64,000 nucleotides of DNA from DASWLF01 sp963768765 (GCA_963768765.1 CAVYJK010000019.1:1-64000); one strand, 5' to 3'. Shown: positions 24,822 to 34,326, numbered from the stretch's first letter. Numbers and translations are program-made. Notes: generated by a model from the letters alone, not told the origin.

Positions 24822-25883
24822 ATGTTTAACCAGGTAAACCGCAACCACCAGGTGGCCGTGGCCTTGAGCGGCGGGGTGGACAGCAGCGTGGCCGCCGCCC
24901 TGCTGCTGGAGCAGGGTTTTGCCGTCTGGGGGGTGCACCTGCGCCTCTCGCCCTACGCCCCGCCAGTGGAACACCTGGCGGCCCTGGGCCACAGCCTGGG
25001 AATTCAGATCACCGAAATGGACCTGGAGGACGACTTCGCCCGGGGGGTGCTGGATTATTTCATTAAGGAGTACTCCCGGGGCCGCACCCCCAACCCCTGC
25101 GTCCAATGCAACGCCGTCATCAAATTCGGGCGCCTGTGGGAACGGGTGCGGGAGGCTGGCGCCTCGCACCTGGCCACCGGCCACTACGCCCGGCGGCTGA
25201 CCGGGCCCGACGGCGGCCCGGGCCTCTACCGGGGAGCGGACCGCCGCAAGGACCAATCCTATTTTTTGAGCCGCCTGGATCGTGCGGTCCTGCCCCACCT
25301 GCTCTTCCCCCTGGGAGAGCTGACCAAGACTAAGGTGCGGCGGCGCTACCAGGAAATGGGCCTGCCCCCGGCCCCTGACTGCCGCGAGAGCGTGGAGCTC
25401 TGCTTCATCCCCCAGGGCGGCTACCAGGAGTTTATCGCCGCCCGCCTGGGACGCCCCGGGGCCCCCGGGGAACTGGTGGACACCCGGGGCCGCGTCCTGG
25501 GCCTGCATAAGGGCCTGGAACACTACACCGTGGGCCAGCGCCGGGGGCTGGGGGTGCCGGCCCGGGAACCTTACTACGTGGTGGACCTCCGCCCCGAAAC
25601 CAACCGGGTGGTGCTGGGTCATAAGCAGGAGCTGTTCTCCGCCGGCCTCCTGGCCCACCAGGTCAACTGGCTGGTGGACCCGCCCCCTGGCGAGCTGTCG
25701 GCCCGGGCGGTGATCCGCTACCGCCACCCCGGGGTCCCGGCCCGGATAACCCCTCTGGGGTCCACGGAGGCGCAGGTAATCTTCGACACCCCCCAGGCCG
25801 CGGTGGCCCCGGGCCAGGCCGTGGTCTTCTACCACCACGACCAGGTCCTGGGCGGCGGCTGGATCGAGGAGAGGATTATGTGA
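24822..25883 (+). CDS. mnmA: tRNA-specific 2-thiouridylase
   Basis: The protein has the PP-loop VAVALSGGVDSSVAAALLL, the catalytic cysteine in TPNPCVQCN (about residue 92), ATGHYAR, RRKDQSYFLSRL, the second catalytic cysteine in ESVELCFIP (about residue 193) and the C-terminal barrel (HYTVGQRRGLGV). It thiolates U34 of tRNA-Lys, Glu and Gln, taking sulfur from a relay. ATG 24822 begins right before the PP-loop; an earlier ATG at 24711 lies in AT-rich leader DNA. mtaB follows 62 bases downstream, after a GC-rich palindrome (about 25890-25931), so two tRNA-thiolation enzymes are adjacent. Confidence 0.92.
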   Translation: MFNQVNRNHQVAVALSGGVDSSVAAALLLEQGFAVWGVHLRLSPYAPPVEHLAALGHSLGIQITEMDLEDDFARGVLDYFIKEYSRGRTPNPCVQCNAVIKFGRLWERVREAGASHLATGHYARRLTGPDGGPGLYRGADRRKDQSYFLSRLDRAVLPHLLFPLGELTKTKVRRRYQEMGLPPAPDCRESVELCFIPQGGYQEFIAARLGRPGAPGELVDTRGRVLGLHKGLEHYTVGQRRGLGVPAREPYYVVDLRPETNRVVLGHKQELFSAGLLAHQVNWLVDPPPGELSARAVIRYRHPGVPARITPLGSTEAQVIFDTPQAAVAPGQAVVFYHHDQVLGGGWIEERIM

Positions 25884-25945
25884 TGGTTGTGTGGGGGAGG
25901 GCCAGGGGCCGGCGGCCCCTGCCCTCCCCCACTTAATGGATTAAT

Positions 25946-27460
25946 ATGCCGTCTTTTCACATTGTCACTTTTGGCTGCAAGGTGAACCAGGTGGACACCG
26001 CGGGTATGGCCCAGGATCTGGTGGCCCGGGGGTGGACTGCGGCCCCGACGGGAGCGGTTCCCGAGTTGATATTGGTCAACACCTGCACGGTCACGGCTCG
26101 CGCCGACCAGCAGGCCCGCCAGGTCATCCGCCGGCTGGCCCGGGAGCATCCCGGCGCCGCCATCTGGGTCACCGGTTGCTACGCCCAGCGGGCCCCCGCA
26201 GAGGTGGCCGCTCTGCCGGGGGTGCAGGCCATTTTGGGCAACCAGGAAAAAGTGCGCCTGGCCGAAATAATGAGTGATTATCAACGGCATCTGGCTAATG
26301 ATGCCGCAACTCTTGCTCCTCCTCCCACCGGGGCAGCCGGCTCTCCCTCCCTTATTGGGATAGCCGATTCTCCCTCCCCCTTGAGGGGGGAGGGTTGGGG
26401 TGGGGGTGAAAATATTAATCTCCCTCCCCCCAGCCCCCTCCCACCAGGGGAGGGAGAGGAAGTAACTGCCGAAAGCACGGCGTCGAACGTGGGAGAGCCT
26501 GTTAGAGGCCTGCGGCATTTTGTGGGCTCTTTTCCCGTTGCTGCGCCTTTCCATTCCTGGCGGGTGCCTGCTTTGCCGGGCCACACCCGGGCCTGGCTAA
26601 AAATCCAGGATGGCTGCAACCACTGCTGCAGTTATTGCATCGTCCCCCGGGTGCGGGGACCACGGCGCAGTATGGCGGCGGCAGAGGTAATCTCGACTTT
26701 ACAGGAATTGGCCGCCCGGGGTTACCAAGAGGTGGTGCTCACCGGGGTGGACCTGGGCCAGTACGGCCGGGATCAGACTCCCCCCCTAAATCTGGCGGCC
26801 CTGGTCAGGCGGCTGAAGAAGGGCGTCTGGCCCTTCCGGGTGCGCTTCAGCTCCCTGGAGCCCCAGGAAGTTACCGGGGAACTTCTTATGGAACTGGCCT
26901 CCTGGCGGCAATTCTGTCCCCACTTCCACCTGCCGCTACAAAGTGGCGCCGCCCCGGTGTTGGCCGCCATGGGCCGCCCTTACGGGCCCCGGGATTTTCT
27001 GGACCTGGTCACGGAAATCCACCGGCATTTTCCGGACGCGGGCCTGGGCCTGGACCTCTTGGTGGGTTTTCCGGGGGAGACCGCCTCCGACTTCGAGGCC
27101 ACCCGCACCCTGGTGGCGTCCCTACCCGCCACTTACCTGCACGTCTTTCCCTTCTCACCCCGGCCCGGCACGGCCGCGGCCCGAATGACGCCGACGCCCG
27201 TTAGGGAGATTCGGGAGCGGGCCCGGGTCATGCGGGACCTGGGGCGGCTGAAAAAAACGGCCTTCTTAGAAGCCCAACTGGGGCAGGTGCGGGAGGTGCT
27301 GGTGGAAGGCCCGGCGCCGCCGCCGGGGTGGCTCCAGGGCCTGAGCGACAACTACCTGCGGGTGATTTTCCCCGGGCCGCCTTCGTTACGCAACCGCCGC
27401 CTCATGGTGCAATTTCGCAGTCTTCGAGGAGAAGTCTTGGCGGGGGAGATTGCCGAATAG
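25946..27460 (+). CDS. mtaB: tRNA t6A37 methylthiotransferase with an in-frame repeat insertion
   Basis: The N-terminal methylthiotransferase domain has its three cluster cysteines in FGCKVNQ, NTCTVTA and TGCYAQ. The radical-SAM cysteines are in CNHCCSYCIVPRVRG, followed by GVDLGQYG, LQSGA and a C-terminal TRAM-like end. It adds a methylthio group to t6A37 in tRNA. At about residues 113-190, between the two domains, there is an inserted segment rich in Pro, Ser and Gly (SPSPLRGEGWGGGEN, PPPSPLPPGEGEE) that is the translation of an intergenic palindromic repeat. The family normally has only a short linker before GHTRA-LKIQDGC. The frame stays open throughout. Confidence 0.9.
   Translation: MPSFHIVTFGCKVNQVDTAGMAQDLVARGWTAAPTGAVPELILVNTCTVTARADQQARQVIRRLAREHPGAAIWVTGCYAQRAPAEVAALPGVQAILGNQEKVRLAEIMSDYQRHLANDAATLAPPPTGAAGSPSLIGIADSPSPLRGEGWGGGENINLPPPSPLPPGEGEEVTAESTASNVGEPVRGLRHFVGSFPVAAPFHSWRVPALPGHTRAWLKIQDGCNHCCSYCIVPRVRGPRRSMAAAEVISTLQELAARGYQEVVLTGVDLGQYGRDQTPPLNLAALVRRLKKGVWPFRVRFSSLEPQEVTGELLMELASWRQFCPHFHLPLQSGAAPVLAAMGRPYGPRDFLDLVTEIHRHFPDAGLGLDLLVGFPGETASDFEATRTLVASLPATYLHVFPFSPRPGTAAARMTPTPVREIRERARVMRDLGRLKKTAFLEAQLGQVREVLVEGPAPPPGWLQGLSDNYLRVIFPGPPSLRNRRLMVQFRSLRGEVLAGEIAE
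26371..26457. repeat. Two-hairpin palindromic element inside mtaB
   Basis: A left hairpin (TCCCTCCCCCTTGA / GGGGGGAGGGT) then TGGGGTGGGGGTGA, a short AT spacer, and a right hairpin (CCCCCTCCCACC / AGGGGAGGG). The same order of parts occurs in reverse orientation in the intergenic copy at 33436-33536. Here the element is translated without a stop. Confidence 0.8.
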
Positions 27461-27489
27461 CTTGGCAACCAGCGCTTGGGCAAAAAAGA

Positions 27490-27524
27490 AGGCAGGGGTG
27501 TTACCCCCTGCCTTTAATTTTTTC
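27490..27524 (+). terminator. Rho-independent terminator of mtaB
   Basis: AGGCAGGGG and CCCCTGCCT form a nine-pair stem around a short loop, followed by TTTAATTTTTT. It lies 30 bases after the mtaB stop. Confidence 0.85.
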
Positions 27525-27534
27525 TCCGACCCCG

Positions 27535-27729
27535 CTACCTGGGCAGATAAATCCTGGCCAGGCGAAGGCCTTTGTCTCTTTCCAGGCGTTGGGCCAGCCC
27601 CATCAGCCCCAGGAGGCTCGAAGCGAACAACCAGACCGAGGCGATGAGGGGGATGGCGCTGATAAGAAAATCCAAGAGCCCCGTTAGCATCAGGAGCATA
27701 AGCATCGTGCTCAACCTGAGAAGTTTCAT
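27535..27729 (-). CDS. Small hydrophobic membrane protein, unknown
   Basis: The 64-residue product consists largely of two hydrophobic stretches (LMLLMLTGLLDFLISAIPLI and ASVWLFASSLLGLMGLA) with a basic C-terminus (RLERDKGLRLARIYLPR). It is probably an inner-membrane peptide; I do not recognise a family. GGAT before the ATG is a weak ribosome site, so expression is uncertain. It converges on mtaB across the terminator. Confidence 0.45.
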   Translation of the reverse strand: MKLLRLSTMLMLLMLTGLLDFLISAIPLIASVWLFASSLLGLMGLAQRLERDKGLRLARIYLPR

Positions 27730-28009
27730 GGCCGATCCTTTCGGCGTTTATCTTGAAATCGGAACAAACCTTCGGAAACTTAACTAAGCAATTTTTATGC
27801 CATATTTGGTAACTTGGCAATATCCTTGTGAATAATTAACCCATCCAACTAATTTTCTGAATCGGCAGCTTCCTTGACGTTCAATATTTTCAACAGCCAG
27901 GTTCAGATTTAGATACTGCTGGATGATTAATTACTGCAATGCCCAGGCCCCAATAAGAAAGGGCAGGTCTCCTGACCTGCCCTGCCGGAAGCGAAAACGG
28001 ATATCCTTT

Positions 28010-28927
28010 CTAAGCTGGCGCACCTCCCCACAGGGGCGCTTGCAGGTAGGCAGGCTCTCTCCTCCGGGGCTGGTGGGTAGGCGTCCAGATCCTCCAGGCC
28101 GCTTCCTGCCGCATCAGCAACTGCAAGAAAGAGCAGTGCAGTTCGTGGCTCCCCCGGCCCACTTCCAGGCGGCCCAGGAGCGGCAGGCCCAACAGGGCCA
28201 GGTCGCCCACCGCGTCCAGGATCTTGTGGCGCACGCACTCTTCCGGGAACCGCAGGCCTCCGGGATTCATGACGCCGGTGTCATCCAGCACCACCGCGTT
28301 ATCCAGCGACCCCCCCAGGGCCAGGCCCCGGTCCTGAAGGTACTGGACCTCCTTGAGAAACCCGAAGGTCCGGGCCGGCGCGATCTGGGCGCAGAAGGCC
28401 TCGGACCTCAGCGGCACGGTGTAGCGCTGGCGCCGGATCAGGGGGTGGTTGAAATCAATGGTGTAAGTGATGCTGGGCTCGCCGGGAACCACCCGCATCC
28501 ACTGGTCCCCTTGCTTCAGCTCCACCGGTTTCCGGATGAGGATGTAGGCCCGGGGCCAGGGAAGCTCCCGGAGCCCGGCGGCGGTCAGCAGACTGGAGAA
28601 GGGTGCGGCGCTGCCGTCCATGATGGGCACCTCCGGGCCTGCCACCCGGATGCGGGCATTGTCCACCCCCAGGCCCCGCAGCGCCGCCAGGAGGTGCTCC
28701 ACCGTGGACAGGGTGGATCCGCCCTCCCCCAGGGTCGTGGCCCGGGTGGTGTCCACCACCCGGGTGTAGTGGGCCAAAATCTCGGGCTTGCCGGGCAGGT
28801 CCGCCCGGACAAACCGCAAACCGTGATTGGCGCCCGCCGGGGCAATGGTGACGTGCACCGGCCGGCCCGAATGCAGGCCGATGCCGGTAAAGCTAAGAGG
28901 CTGCGCCAGGGTTTTTTGCCACAACAT
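28010..28927 (-). CDS. lpxC: UDP-3-O-acyl-N-acetylglucosamine deacetylase
   Basis: From ATG 28927 the product starts MLWQKTLAQPLSFTGIGLHSG, the family's usual opening. Zinc ligands are visible in TVEHLLAALRG and CVRHKILDAVGDLALLG (His and Asp), with the general base in PIMDGSAAPF and the C-terminal GRGSHELH catalytic His. It catalyses the committed step of lipid A synthesis, showing that the organism has a lipopolysaccharide-type outer membrane. About 305 residues is normal. The ATG used is nine residues inside the longest open frame. It is a lone gene with no other lpx genes beside it. Confidence 0.93.
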   Translation of the reverse strand: MLWQKTLAQPLSFTGIGLHSGRPVHVTIAPAGANHGLRFVRADLPGKPEILAHYTRVVDTTRATTLGEGGSTLSTVEHLLAALRGLGVDNARIRVAGPEVPIMDGSAAPFSSLLTAAGLRELPWPRAYILIRKPVELKQGDQWMRVVPGEPSITYTIDFNHPLIRRQRYTVPLRSEAFCAQIAPARTFGFLKEVQYLQDRGLALGGSLDNAVVLDDTGVMNPGGLRFPEECVRHKILDAVGDLALLGLPLLGRLEVGRGSHELHCSFLQLLMRQEAAWRIWTPTHQPRRREPAYLQAPLWGGAPA

Positions 28928-29240
28928 AGTTATCCCTCGATCTCGGTGGTGCAATCCTTGTACCAGGGTCTAGGGGATTAGAGCACCGGTGGGCTGAGAG
29001 GTTAACCACTCATAATGATTGGACTTCTCTGCAGCATGAATCAACCCCCAAGGCCCTCCCGGCCGGAATTGTGGCATAAAAACCACAAATCCTGGGCGAC
29101 TGTGGCAAATGCGCCACACCGTGTGAGGGAAAATTGATCTTTGCCGGTGTTCCGGCAATACCTTGCATTAAAAAAAGCCTCTTTACCCTCCCCCTTGAGG
29201 GGAAGTTTCAGGGCAACTTACCACCAGGCGGATCCCGGGC

Positions 29241-30987
29241 TCACTCCGTTTCATGGGGCGGGTATTCCAGGCGGGCCCACCAGTTGGGGTCCAGGTCCGG
29301 GAAGATGTCGTCCCGCTCTCGACAGGAGTGCAGAAAATTCCAGTCCTCCGGCGGCAGCTCCCGCGCCGCGGCGTAGCGCCGGGTCATATCAGCCAGGCGC
29401 TTGAAGTCGTCCTGGTGCACCACCAGGCGCAGCTCGGCGTAGTCCCGGGCGCTGAAGGTGCTGATGAGGAACTGCCAGTCCGAGGACTCCAGCAGAAAGA
29501 GCGAGCGGCCGCACTGCTTCAGGAGGTCCTGAAGCCGGGGGTCCGGATCGCTGGCCCAGAGCGAGGCCATCTCCTCCATTTCCTGCTCCGCCGGGTAGAT
29601 GTGGCGCCAGGTCCAGTCGTTCATTTCGTTGAGCCAGATCCAGTGGTAGCCGCCTTCGCCCCAGGAGCCCTCCGGCAGGGAGATGACGGCCCGGGGCGCC
29701 GCGGCCGCCAGGATCTCCGCCCCGGGGCTCAGGCTCACCTGGGTGTGCCGCTGGAAGCGGCTCAGCACCTGGTAGAGCCATTCCGGGCCCTCGGACCACC
29801 AGTGGCCGATGAGCTCGGTGTCGTAAGGGGCCACCACCATGCCTGGCCTTCCCTGCTGCTGTTTAAAATCGGTTAGGATGTCGCAGACCAGGGAAACGAA
29901 ATGGTCCGCCTGTTCGTACAGGCGAGCCGGCACCCACTGGGGGTAGTAGGGCTCCTTGTCCGCCAGGTCGGCCTTGGCGCTGGTCACCTTCCAGTACCGG
30001 AGACCGCCGGGGAAGCGCTTCTTGTGGAAATCCAGGTAGTTGCCGTCGCCGGGATAGCCCCACTCGCCGCTCCACACCTGGAGCCCGGTCTTGGGGTCCC
30101 GGGTCAAGACCGCCACCGGCCGCTTGGTCTCGGGGGCCGAGCTCACCAGGTAGACCTGATAGGGCGACTTGTCCTCCTCCTCGGGCCGTTCCTGGAACTG
30201 GGAGGCAAAGCGCTCCCAGAGCCGCTCCAGGGCCTCGAAGCGGTCCTTGTAAACGCCGATGGCCCGCCCGCCCTTCAGCAGGTGGGAGTCGATGAAGAAG
30301 TAGCTCAGGCCGTTTTCGGACAAAAACTCCTCCACGCCCTTGCGCAGCACCGGCTCGCCGCCCAGGCCGGCCACGGGGCGGCGCCCACCGGTAGCGAGGC
30401 CGGTAGGCGCACTCCGGCAGCCAGAAGCCCCGGGGGTCCCGGCCGAAATGGCGCCGGTAGGCGGCCACCCCTTGCTTCACCTGGGCCTGTACCGCGGTGT
30501 CCCGCCCCAACAGGGGCAGATACCCGTGGGTGGCAGCGGAGGTGATGACTTCCAGGATTCCCGCGTCCATCAATCGCCGGCAGGCCCCCAGCAGGTTCTC
30601 GCCGAAGTCCTCGCTGAAGGCCCGGCGCAGCTCCCGGTAGTGGGACTCCCACCTCTGGGCCAGGGAGGCGAAGTGGTCGTCCCCCAGCCGCTGGAAGGTA
30701 TCCAGATCATCCCGGGCCGCCTGGATCTTGTTATCCAGGTATTCCTTAAACTCTTCCTGGAAGGTGGCCGCAGCCAGCATCTCCGCCAGGATGGGGGTGA
30801 TCCCCAGGGTGACCCCGGAAGTCAGGCCCTCCTGCTGCAGGCGGTTGAAGACCTGGAGCAGCGGGATGTAGGACTCGGCCGCCGCTTCGTTGAGCCAGTC
30901 CATGCCGTGGGGCCAACGGCCGTGGCCGATGACGTAGGGCAGATGGGAATGGAGCACAAAGGTGAAATATCCTAGGGGTTCAGCCAT
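29241..30987 (-). CDS. GH57-family glucan-branching-type enzyme (one frameshift)
   Basis: The product begins GYFTFVLHSHLPYVIGHGRW, the hallmark H-x-H of GH57 enzymes. It includes EVITSAATHGYLPLL, the nucleophile Glu in FWLPECAYRPRYRW, and the acid Asp in VVAPYDTELIGHWWSEGPEW. The C-terminal DUF1957-like helical domain (LHSCRERDDIFPDLDPNWW) follows. These features fit GH57 1,4-alpha-glucan branching enzymes or related amylases in glycogen metabolism. An extra C in a CCCC run near 30375 breaks the frame between RYRWAPP and VAGLGGEPVLRKG; removing it restores a protein of about 580 residues. Confidence 0.85.
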
Positions 30988-31308
30988 TATTGCCTCCGGG
31001 TCCGCAAATCCTGGAATAGACTTGGTCGAATGAGACGTGTCTTACGGGAACGCCTTACCTGAAGTTTAAACATAAGGTTCACCGGGGCCGTGGTCAATGG
31101 CCGGCAAACGCTCCCCCGAAGAATCCTGCCTGCCTTAAGGCACTTGGAAAGCCGCTCTGATAAAGAAAACCAAGGTGGCACAGCCGCCCTCGCGGTTTAC
31201 CAACCAGGTATGGTGGGTCGTGCCCCCCCTGCCCCCCCTGCCCCCCCTCCCTGGGTTGTCCCTTCCACGGTCCTCAGTCTCTGGAAGCTGAAAGCTGATT
31301 GCTGACAG
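30988..31308. other. Intergenic region between the GH57 gene and pyk
   Basis: No gene is seen in these 321 bases. Positions 31216-31250 are three tandem copies of a CCCCCCTGC unit, and the last stretch (31290-31310) has an imperfect AGCTGAAAGCTGATTGCTGACAGCT repeat that could fold, just beyond the end of pyk. Confidence 0.5.
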
Positions 31309-32739
31309 CTAAGGAATGACATCCGCCTTGATCAGGTTGGTGGTGCCCTGGGCGCCGATGGGGGTGCCGGCGGTGATGATCACCAGCTCCCCGGAGTTGA
31401 GCATCCCGGCCTTTACGGCCTGCTCCTCCACCACCCGCAGCATGTGGTCGGTGTTCTTGAGGTGGGGAGCCCGCAGGGGAAAAACTCCCCAGGACAGGGC
31501 AAGACGCCTCAGGGTCTCCGGCCGGGGCGTAACCGCAATAATGGGGGTGCGGGGCCGGAAACGGCTGATGAGGCGGGCCGTAAAGCCGGAGTCGGTGCTG
31601 GCCAGGATGGCCGCGGCCTCCAGGTCCAGGGCCATTTCGCAGGCCGCGTAGCTGATGGCTTCCGAGATTTCCTGGCGGTCCCCGGGGGCCCGGCTCCGCA
31701 GCCAGGCGACGTGGGGGAAGCTTTCCTCCGTGGCCCGGCTCACCAGGTCCAGAAAGCGGACGGCCTCCACCGGAAAGTGGCCCACCGCGGTCTCCTCGGA
31801 CAGCATCACCGCGTCGGTGCCGTCCAGGATGGCGTTGGCCACGTCGGTGGCTTCCGCCCGGCTGGGCCGGGAATGGCTCACCATGGAGAGCAACATCTGG
31901 GTGGCGGTGATCACCGGCTTGGCGGCCAGGTTGGCCGCGGCGATGATCTCTTTCTGCACCATGGGGATGCGCTCCAGGGGGATTTCCACCCCCAGGTCCC
32001 CCCGGGCCACCATGAGGCCGTCCACCACGGCCAGGATCTCCTGGAGATGGTCCAGGGCTTCGTGCTTTTCGATCTTGGCGATGATTGGGAGGTCCGCCCC
32101 CAGGCCCTGCATGAATTCCCGGGCCTCCAGCACGTCATCGGCGCCGCGCACGTAAGACAGGGCCACGAAGTCCACGCCTTTCTCCACCCCGAACCGGAGA
32201 TCATCCCGGTCCTTATCGGTGAAGGCCGGCAACGACAGGGTGTGGCTGGGGAAATTTATCCCCACCTGGGAGCGCAATACCCCGCCCACCACCACCCGGC
32301 ACTTGAGGGCCCGGTCCGTCTTCTCTGCCACCCTGAGCTCGATGGAGCCGTCGGCCAGGAGGATGGGAACCCCCACCGGGGTATCCCGGACGATCTCCGG
32401 ATAAGCCACGGTGGCCCCCAGGCCGGGCTCCGGCAGGGGTCCGACGCTCAGATGGAATTCCTGCCCCGGCACAAGCTCCAGCTCGCCGCCGGGGACTTCG
32501 CCGATGCGGACTTTGGGGCCGGCCAGGTCCTGGAGAATGGCCACCGGGGCGCCGCCCGCCTCCGAAATGGCCCGGAGGCGCCTGATCCATTCGCCGTGCT
32601 CTTCCTGGGTTCCATGGGAGAAGTTCAGACGAGCCACATTCATGCCGGAGTCCACCAACCTGGGCAGCACCTCCCCGGTGCAGGCCGGCCCCAAGGTGCA
32701 CACGATCTTGGTGCGTCGTTTCTCCCGCAGTCCGGACAT
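31309..32739 (-). CDS. pyk: Pyruvate kinase
   Basis: From ATG 32739 the 476-residue protein starts MSGLREKRRTKIVCTLGPA. It has MNVARLNFSHG, ILQDLAGPKVRIGE, LADGSIELRV (B domain), GADLPIIAKIEKHEALD with the catalytic Lys, VARGDLGVEIP (metal-binding), ATQMLLSMVSHSRPSRAEATDVANA, and the regulatory C-terminal domain ending LINVIKAD-like (TTNLIKADVIP). It makes ATP and pyruvate from phosphoenolpyruvate. AAAGGAGGA precedes the ATG, which settles the start over an upstream ATG at 32814. Intact. Confidence 0.95.
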   Translation of the reverse strand: MSGLREKRRTKIVCTLGPACTGEVLPRLVDSGMNVARLNFSHGTQEEHGEWIRRLRAISEAGGAPVAILQDLAGPKVRIGEVPGGELELVPGQEFHLSVGPLPEPGLGATVAYPEIVRDTPVGVPILLADGSIELRVAEKTDRALKCRVVVGGVLRSQVGINFPSHTLSLPAFTDKDRDDLRFGVEKGVDFVALSYVRGADDVLEAREFMQGLGADLPIIAKIEKHEALDHLQEILAVVDGLMVARGDLGVEIPLERIPMVQKEIIAAANLAAKPVITATQMLLSMVSHSRPSRAEATDVANAILDGTDAVMLSEETAVGHFPVEAVRFLDLVSRATEESFPHVAWLRSRAPGDRQEISEAISYAACEMALDLEAAAILASTDSGFTARLISRFRPRTPIIAVTPRPETLRRLALSWGVFPLRAPHLKNTDHMLRVVEEQAVKAGMLNSGELVIITAGTPIGAQGTTNLIKADVIP

Positions 32740-32992
32740 GCATCCTCCTTTAATCATTAAAGAATCGTCGGCTGGTTGGGGGCATGGGGCAAAAATCCCA
32801 GGTAAGATGCACAAAAAGTTTCATTTGGTCTTATCGAATGTCGAGAAACCAAAGTAAAGAAATATTTGCTCCCATGTGGTTGACAAATTATTATTTAATA
32901 TTAACTGATTATAAACAACGTAAAAATAGAAAAATAATTGTTGTAAGGTATAATTATTGCATAATAATTATACCAAAAGGGGGGGAACAATT
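32740..32992. other. AT-rich divergent promoter region
   Basis: Between pyk and the zinc-ribbon gene the DNA is strongly AT-rich (AAATTATTATTTAATATTAA at about 32885-32904) and contains repeated TAATTATTGCATAATAATTA-like palindromes near 32950-32970. It probably carries promoters and perhaps an operator for the zinc-ribbon gene. Confidence 0.5.
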
Positions 32993-33187
32993 ATGCCGAT
33001 TTACGAATACCAATGTGTGGACTGCGGCGGCCGCGACCAGCGGGTGGCGGGCCTGGATGACCACACGGCCCTTTGCACCCAATGCAGCGGCTTGATGCTG
33101 CGCCTGGACGAAGACGTCTTCCAGCCGTATTTCGAGGAAGTGTCGCCTCCGGCCTGGCCTGATACCAAAACCAAAGCTTCTCTCTAA
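32993..33187 (+). CDS. FmdB-type zinc-ribbon protein
   Basis: The 64-residue protein begins MPIYEYQCVDCGGRDQ and has a second pair LCTQCSGLM, together a four-cysteine zinc ribbon of the FmdB/CxxC type, then an acidic tail (LDEDVFQPYFEE). Such small proteins are often thought to be regulators, but function is unproven. GGGGGGAA lies just before ATG 32993, which starts the domain; an upstream ATG at 32957 adds an unlikely extension. A strong terminator follows. Confidence 0.7.
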   Translation: MPIYEYQCVDCGGRDQRVAGLDDHTALCTQCSGLMLRLDEDVFQPYFEEVSPPAWPDTKTKASL

Positions 33188-33204
33188 CTGCCAAAGTTTG
33201 GATG

Positions 33205-33235
33205 CAAAAAAGCCCCTCGGGGGAGGGGCTTTTTT
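33205..33235 (+). terminator. Rho-independent terminator of the zinc-ribbon gene
   Basis: AGCCCCTC and GAGGGGCT pair over eight bases around GGGG, flanked by AAAAA before and TTTTT after. It could work in both directions. Confidence 0.9.
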
Positions 33236-33883
33236 GCGGCCAGGTCTTGTGAAATCTTTCTTTTATTCCGACCTCCACCCCGCACCGTCCGCAGCATTCC
33301 ACCCATGAATAATGTCGCACCGGCGTCTCGCCGGCGCGGTGGGGCGGTTTAAAACCCCCATGGTTCCGGGTGAGCCGCAGGCCTAGCTAGTATTTTGTCC
33401 CGCAAATTCCTTAACATAGGCACAGGACCGCTAAACTCCCCCTCCCCTGGTGGGAGGGGGTTGATGGATAAGACGCAGTAATCATTAAATGTTTTTATCA
33501 CCCCCACCCTGACCCTCCCCCATCAAGGGGGAGGGAAATACTAGTGGTGCGTTTCGCAATTACCTATTCTTATAAATGTCCTTAAAATTCCCCTCTCCCC
33601 TCGGGGGAGAGGGTTAGGGTGAGGGGGGCGAATTTTCTAATCCAACGCCATTACTGGACTATTATCACCCCCACCTTGATCCTCCTCCATTTTTCCCGCA
33701 TTGGGGGGGGGGCGGGGGCTGTTGGCCCCGGCCCTCCCCTAATATCACTTTGTTAACCTCCTGCCAGGGCCGCCAGGGCAGGCGGTCCTGCCTGGTCATG
33801 CCAGGCCCCGCCTCGGGGCCGGACAAAAGGAGCCGGAGGTATCGGCGGCTGCCCTCCAGCCCTGAGCAAACGCCAGCCTGGTG
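33236..33883. repeat. Repeat-rich intergenic region
   Basis: No gene is seen. It holds a GCACCGGCG/CGCCGGCGC palindrome near 33316-33338, the two-hairpin element at 33436-33536 (reverse-complement relative of the one inside mtaB), a CCCTCTCCCC/GGGGAGAGGG element with GTTAGGGTGAGGGG tail at about 33590-33632, and a long G/C-rich palindrome at about 33700-33740. Confidence 0.8.
33436..33536. repeat. Intergenic copy of the two-hairpin element found in mtaB
   Basis: CTCCCCCTCCCCTGG/TGGGAGGGGG, a spacer of about 40 bases, TCACCCCCACCCTGACCC and TCCCCC/ATCAAGGGGGAGGGA appear in the same order as the reverse complement of 26371-26457, with a longer spacer. Confidence 0.8.
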
Positions 33884-34231
33884 TCAGAGGGGTTCTCCTT
33901 GATGGGTCAATTCCTTGGGAACCGCGGGGTATTCCTTGCCACACCAGCCATGCCAGCCGCCCTCCAGCACGTAGACCTCCTTGAGCCCCATCCGGTCCAG
34001 TTCCCGGGCCATCGCCGGGCACTCGGTAACGCCGTTTTCGCAGTACAGGACCACCTTCTGGTTTTTGGGGAGCTTCCCGGCCAGGCTGGGAAGTTTGGCC
34101 GGCTCGATGCGGTGTGCGCCTTCAATCTTGGCGATGCTCTTGCCGAAGGCCTCCGGGGACCTGATGTCGATGAGGAGAAGATCCGGCTGTCCCAGCCAAC
34201 CCTTCAAGGTCTCTTTGTTGATGGATTTCAC
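33884..34231 (-). CDS. Rhodanese-domain sulfurtransferase (cysteine form)
   Basis: The single-domain protein has LLLIDIRSPEAFGKSIAKIEGAH (substrate-entry 'DIR/E' block), the active-site loop VVLYCENGVTECPAMARELDRMG with catalytic Cys, and VYVLEGGWHGW. It would transfer sulfane sulfur to acceptors in the cytoplasm. GTG 34231 (VKSINKETLKGWLG) is likely because AGGAGG lies nine bases upstream; longer starts at 34255 or 34291 lack a ribosome site. It is a tandem relative of the selenocysteine-type rhodanese upstream, sharing the LKGWLG-PD-----D-R opening. Confidence 0.85.
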   Translation of the reverse strand: MKSINKETLKGWLGQPDLLLIDIRSPEAFGKSIAKIEGAHRIEPAKLPSLAGKLPKNQKVVLYCENGVTECPAMARELDRMGLKEVYVLEGGWHGWCGKEYPAVPKELTHQGEPL

Positions 34232-34326
34232 CTTGGCAAACCTCCTCACCGGCATGAAATAAAATCTCAGATAGGATGGTCCCCCCCCCACGGGGGCCGG
34301 GTTGCAAAACGGTTCAGCCTCTTAAA

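Noticed and set aside
27923..28981. 352-codon open frame opposite lpxC
   Set aside because: Shadow frame; lpxC on the minus strand has all catalytic motifs.
31444..32760. Long antisense open frame (438 codons) opposite pyruvate kinase
   Set aside because: It mirrors the pyk gene on the other strand, has His/Gly/Gln-rich composition typical of GC-rich shadow frames, and resembles no family.
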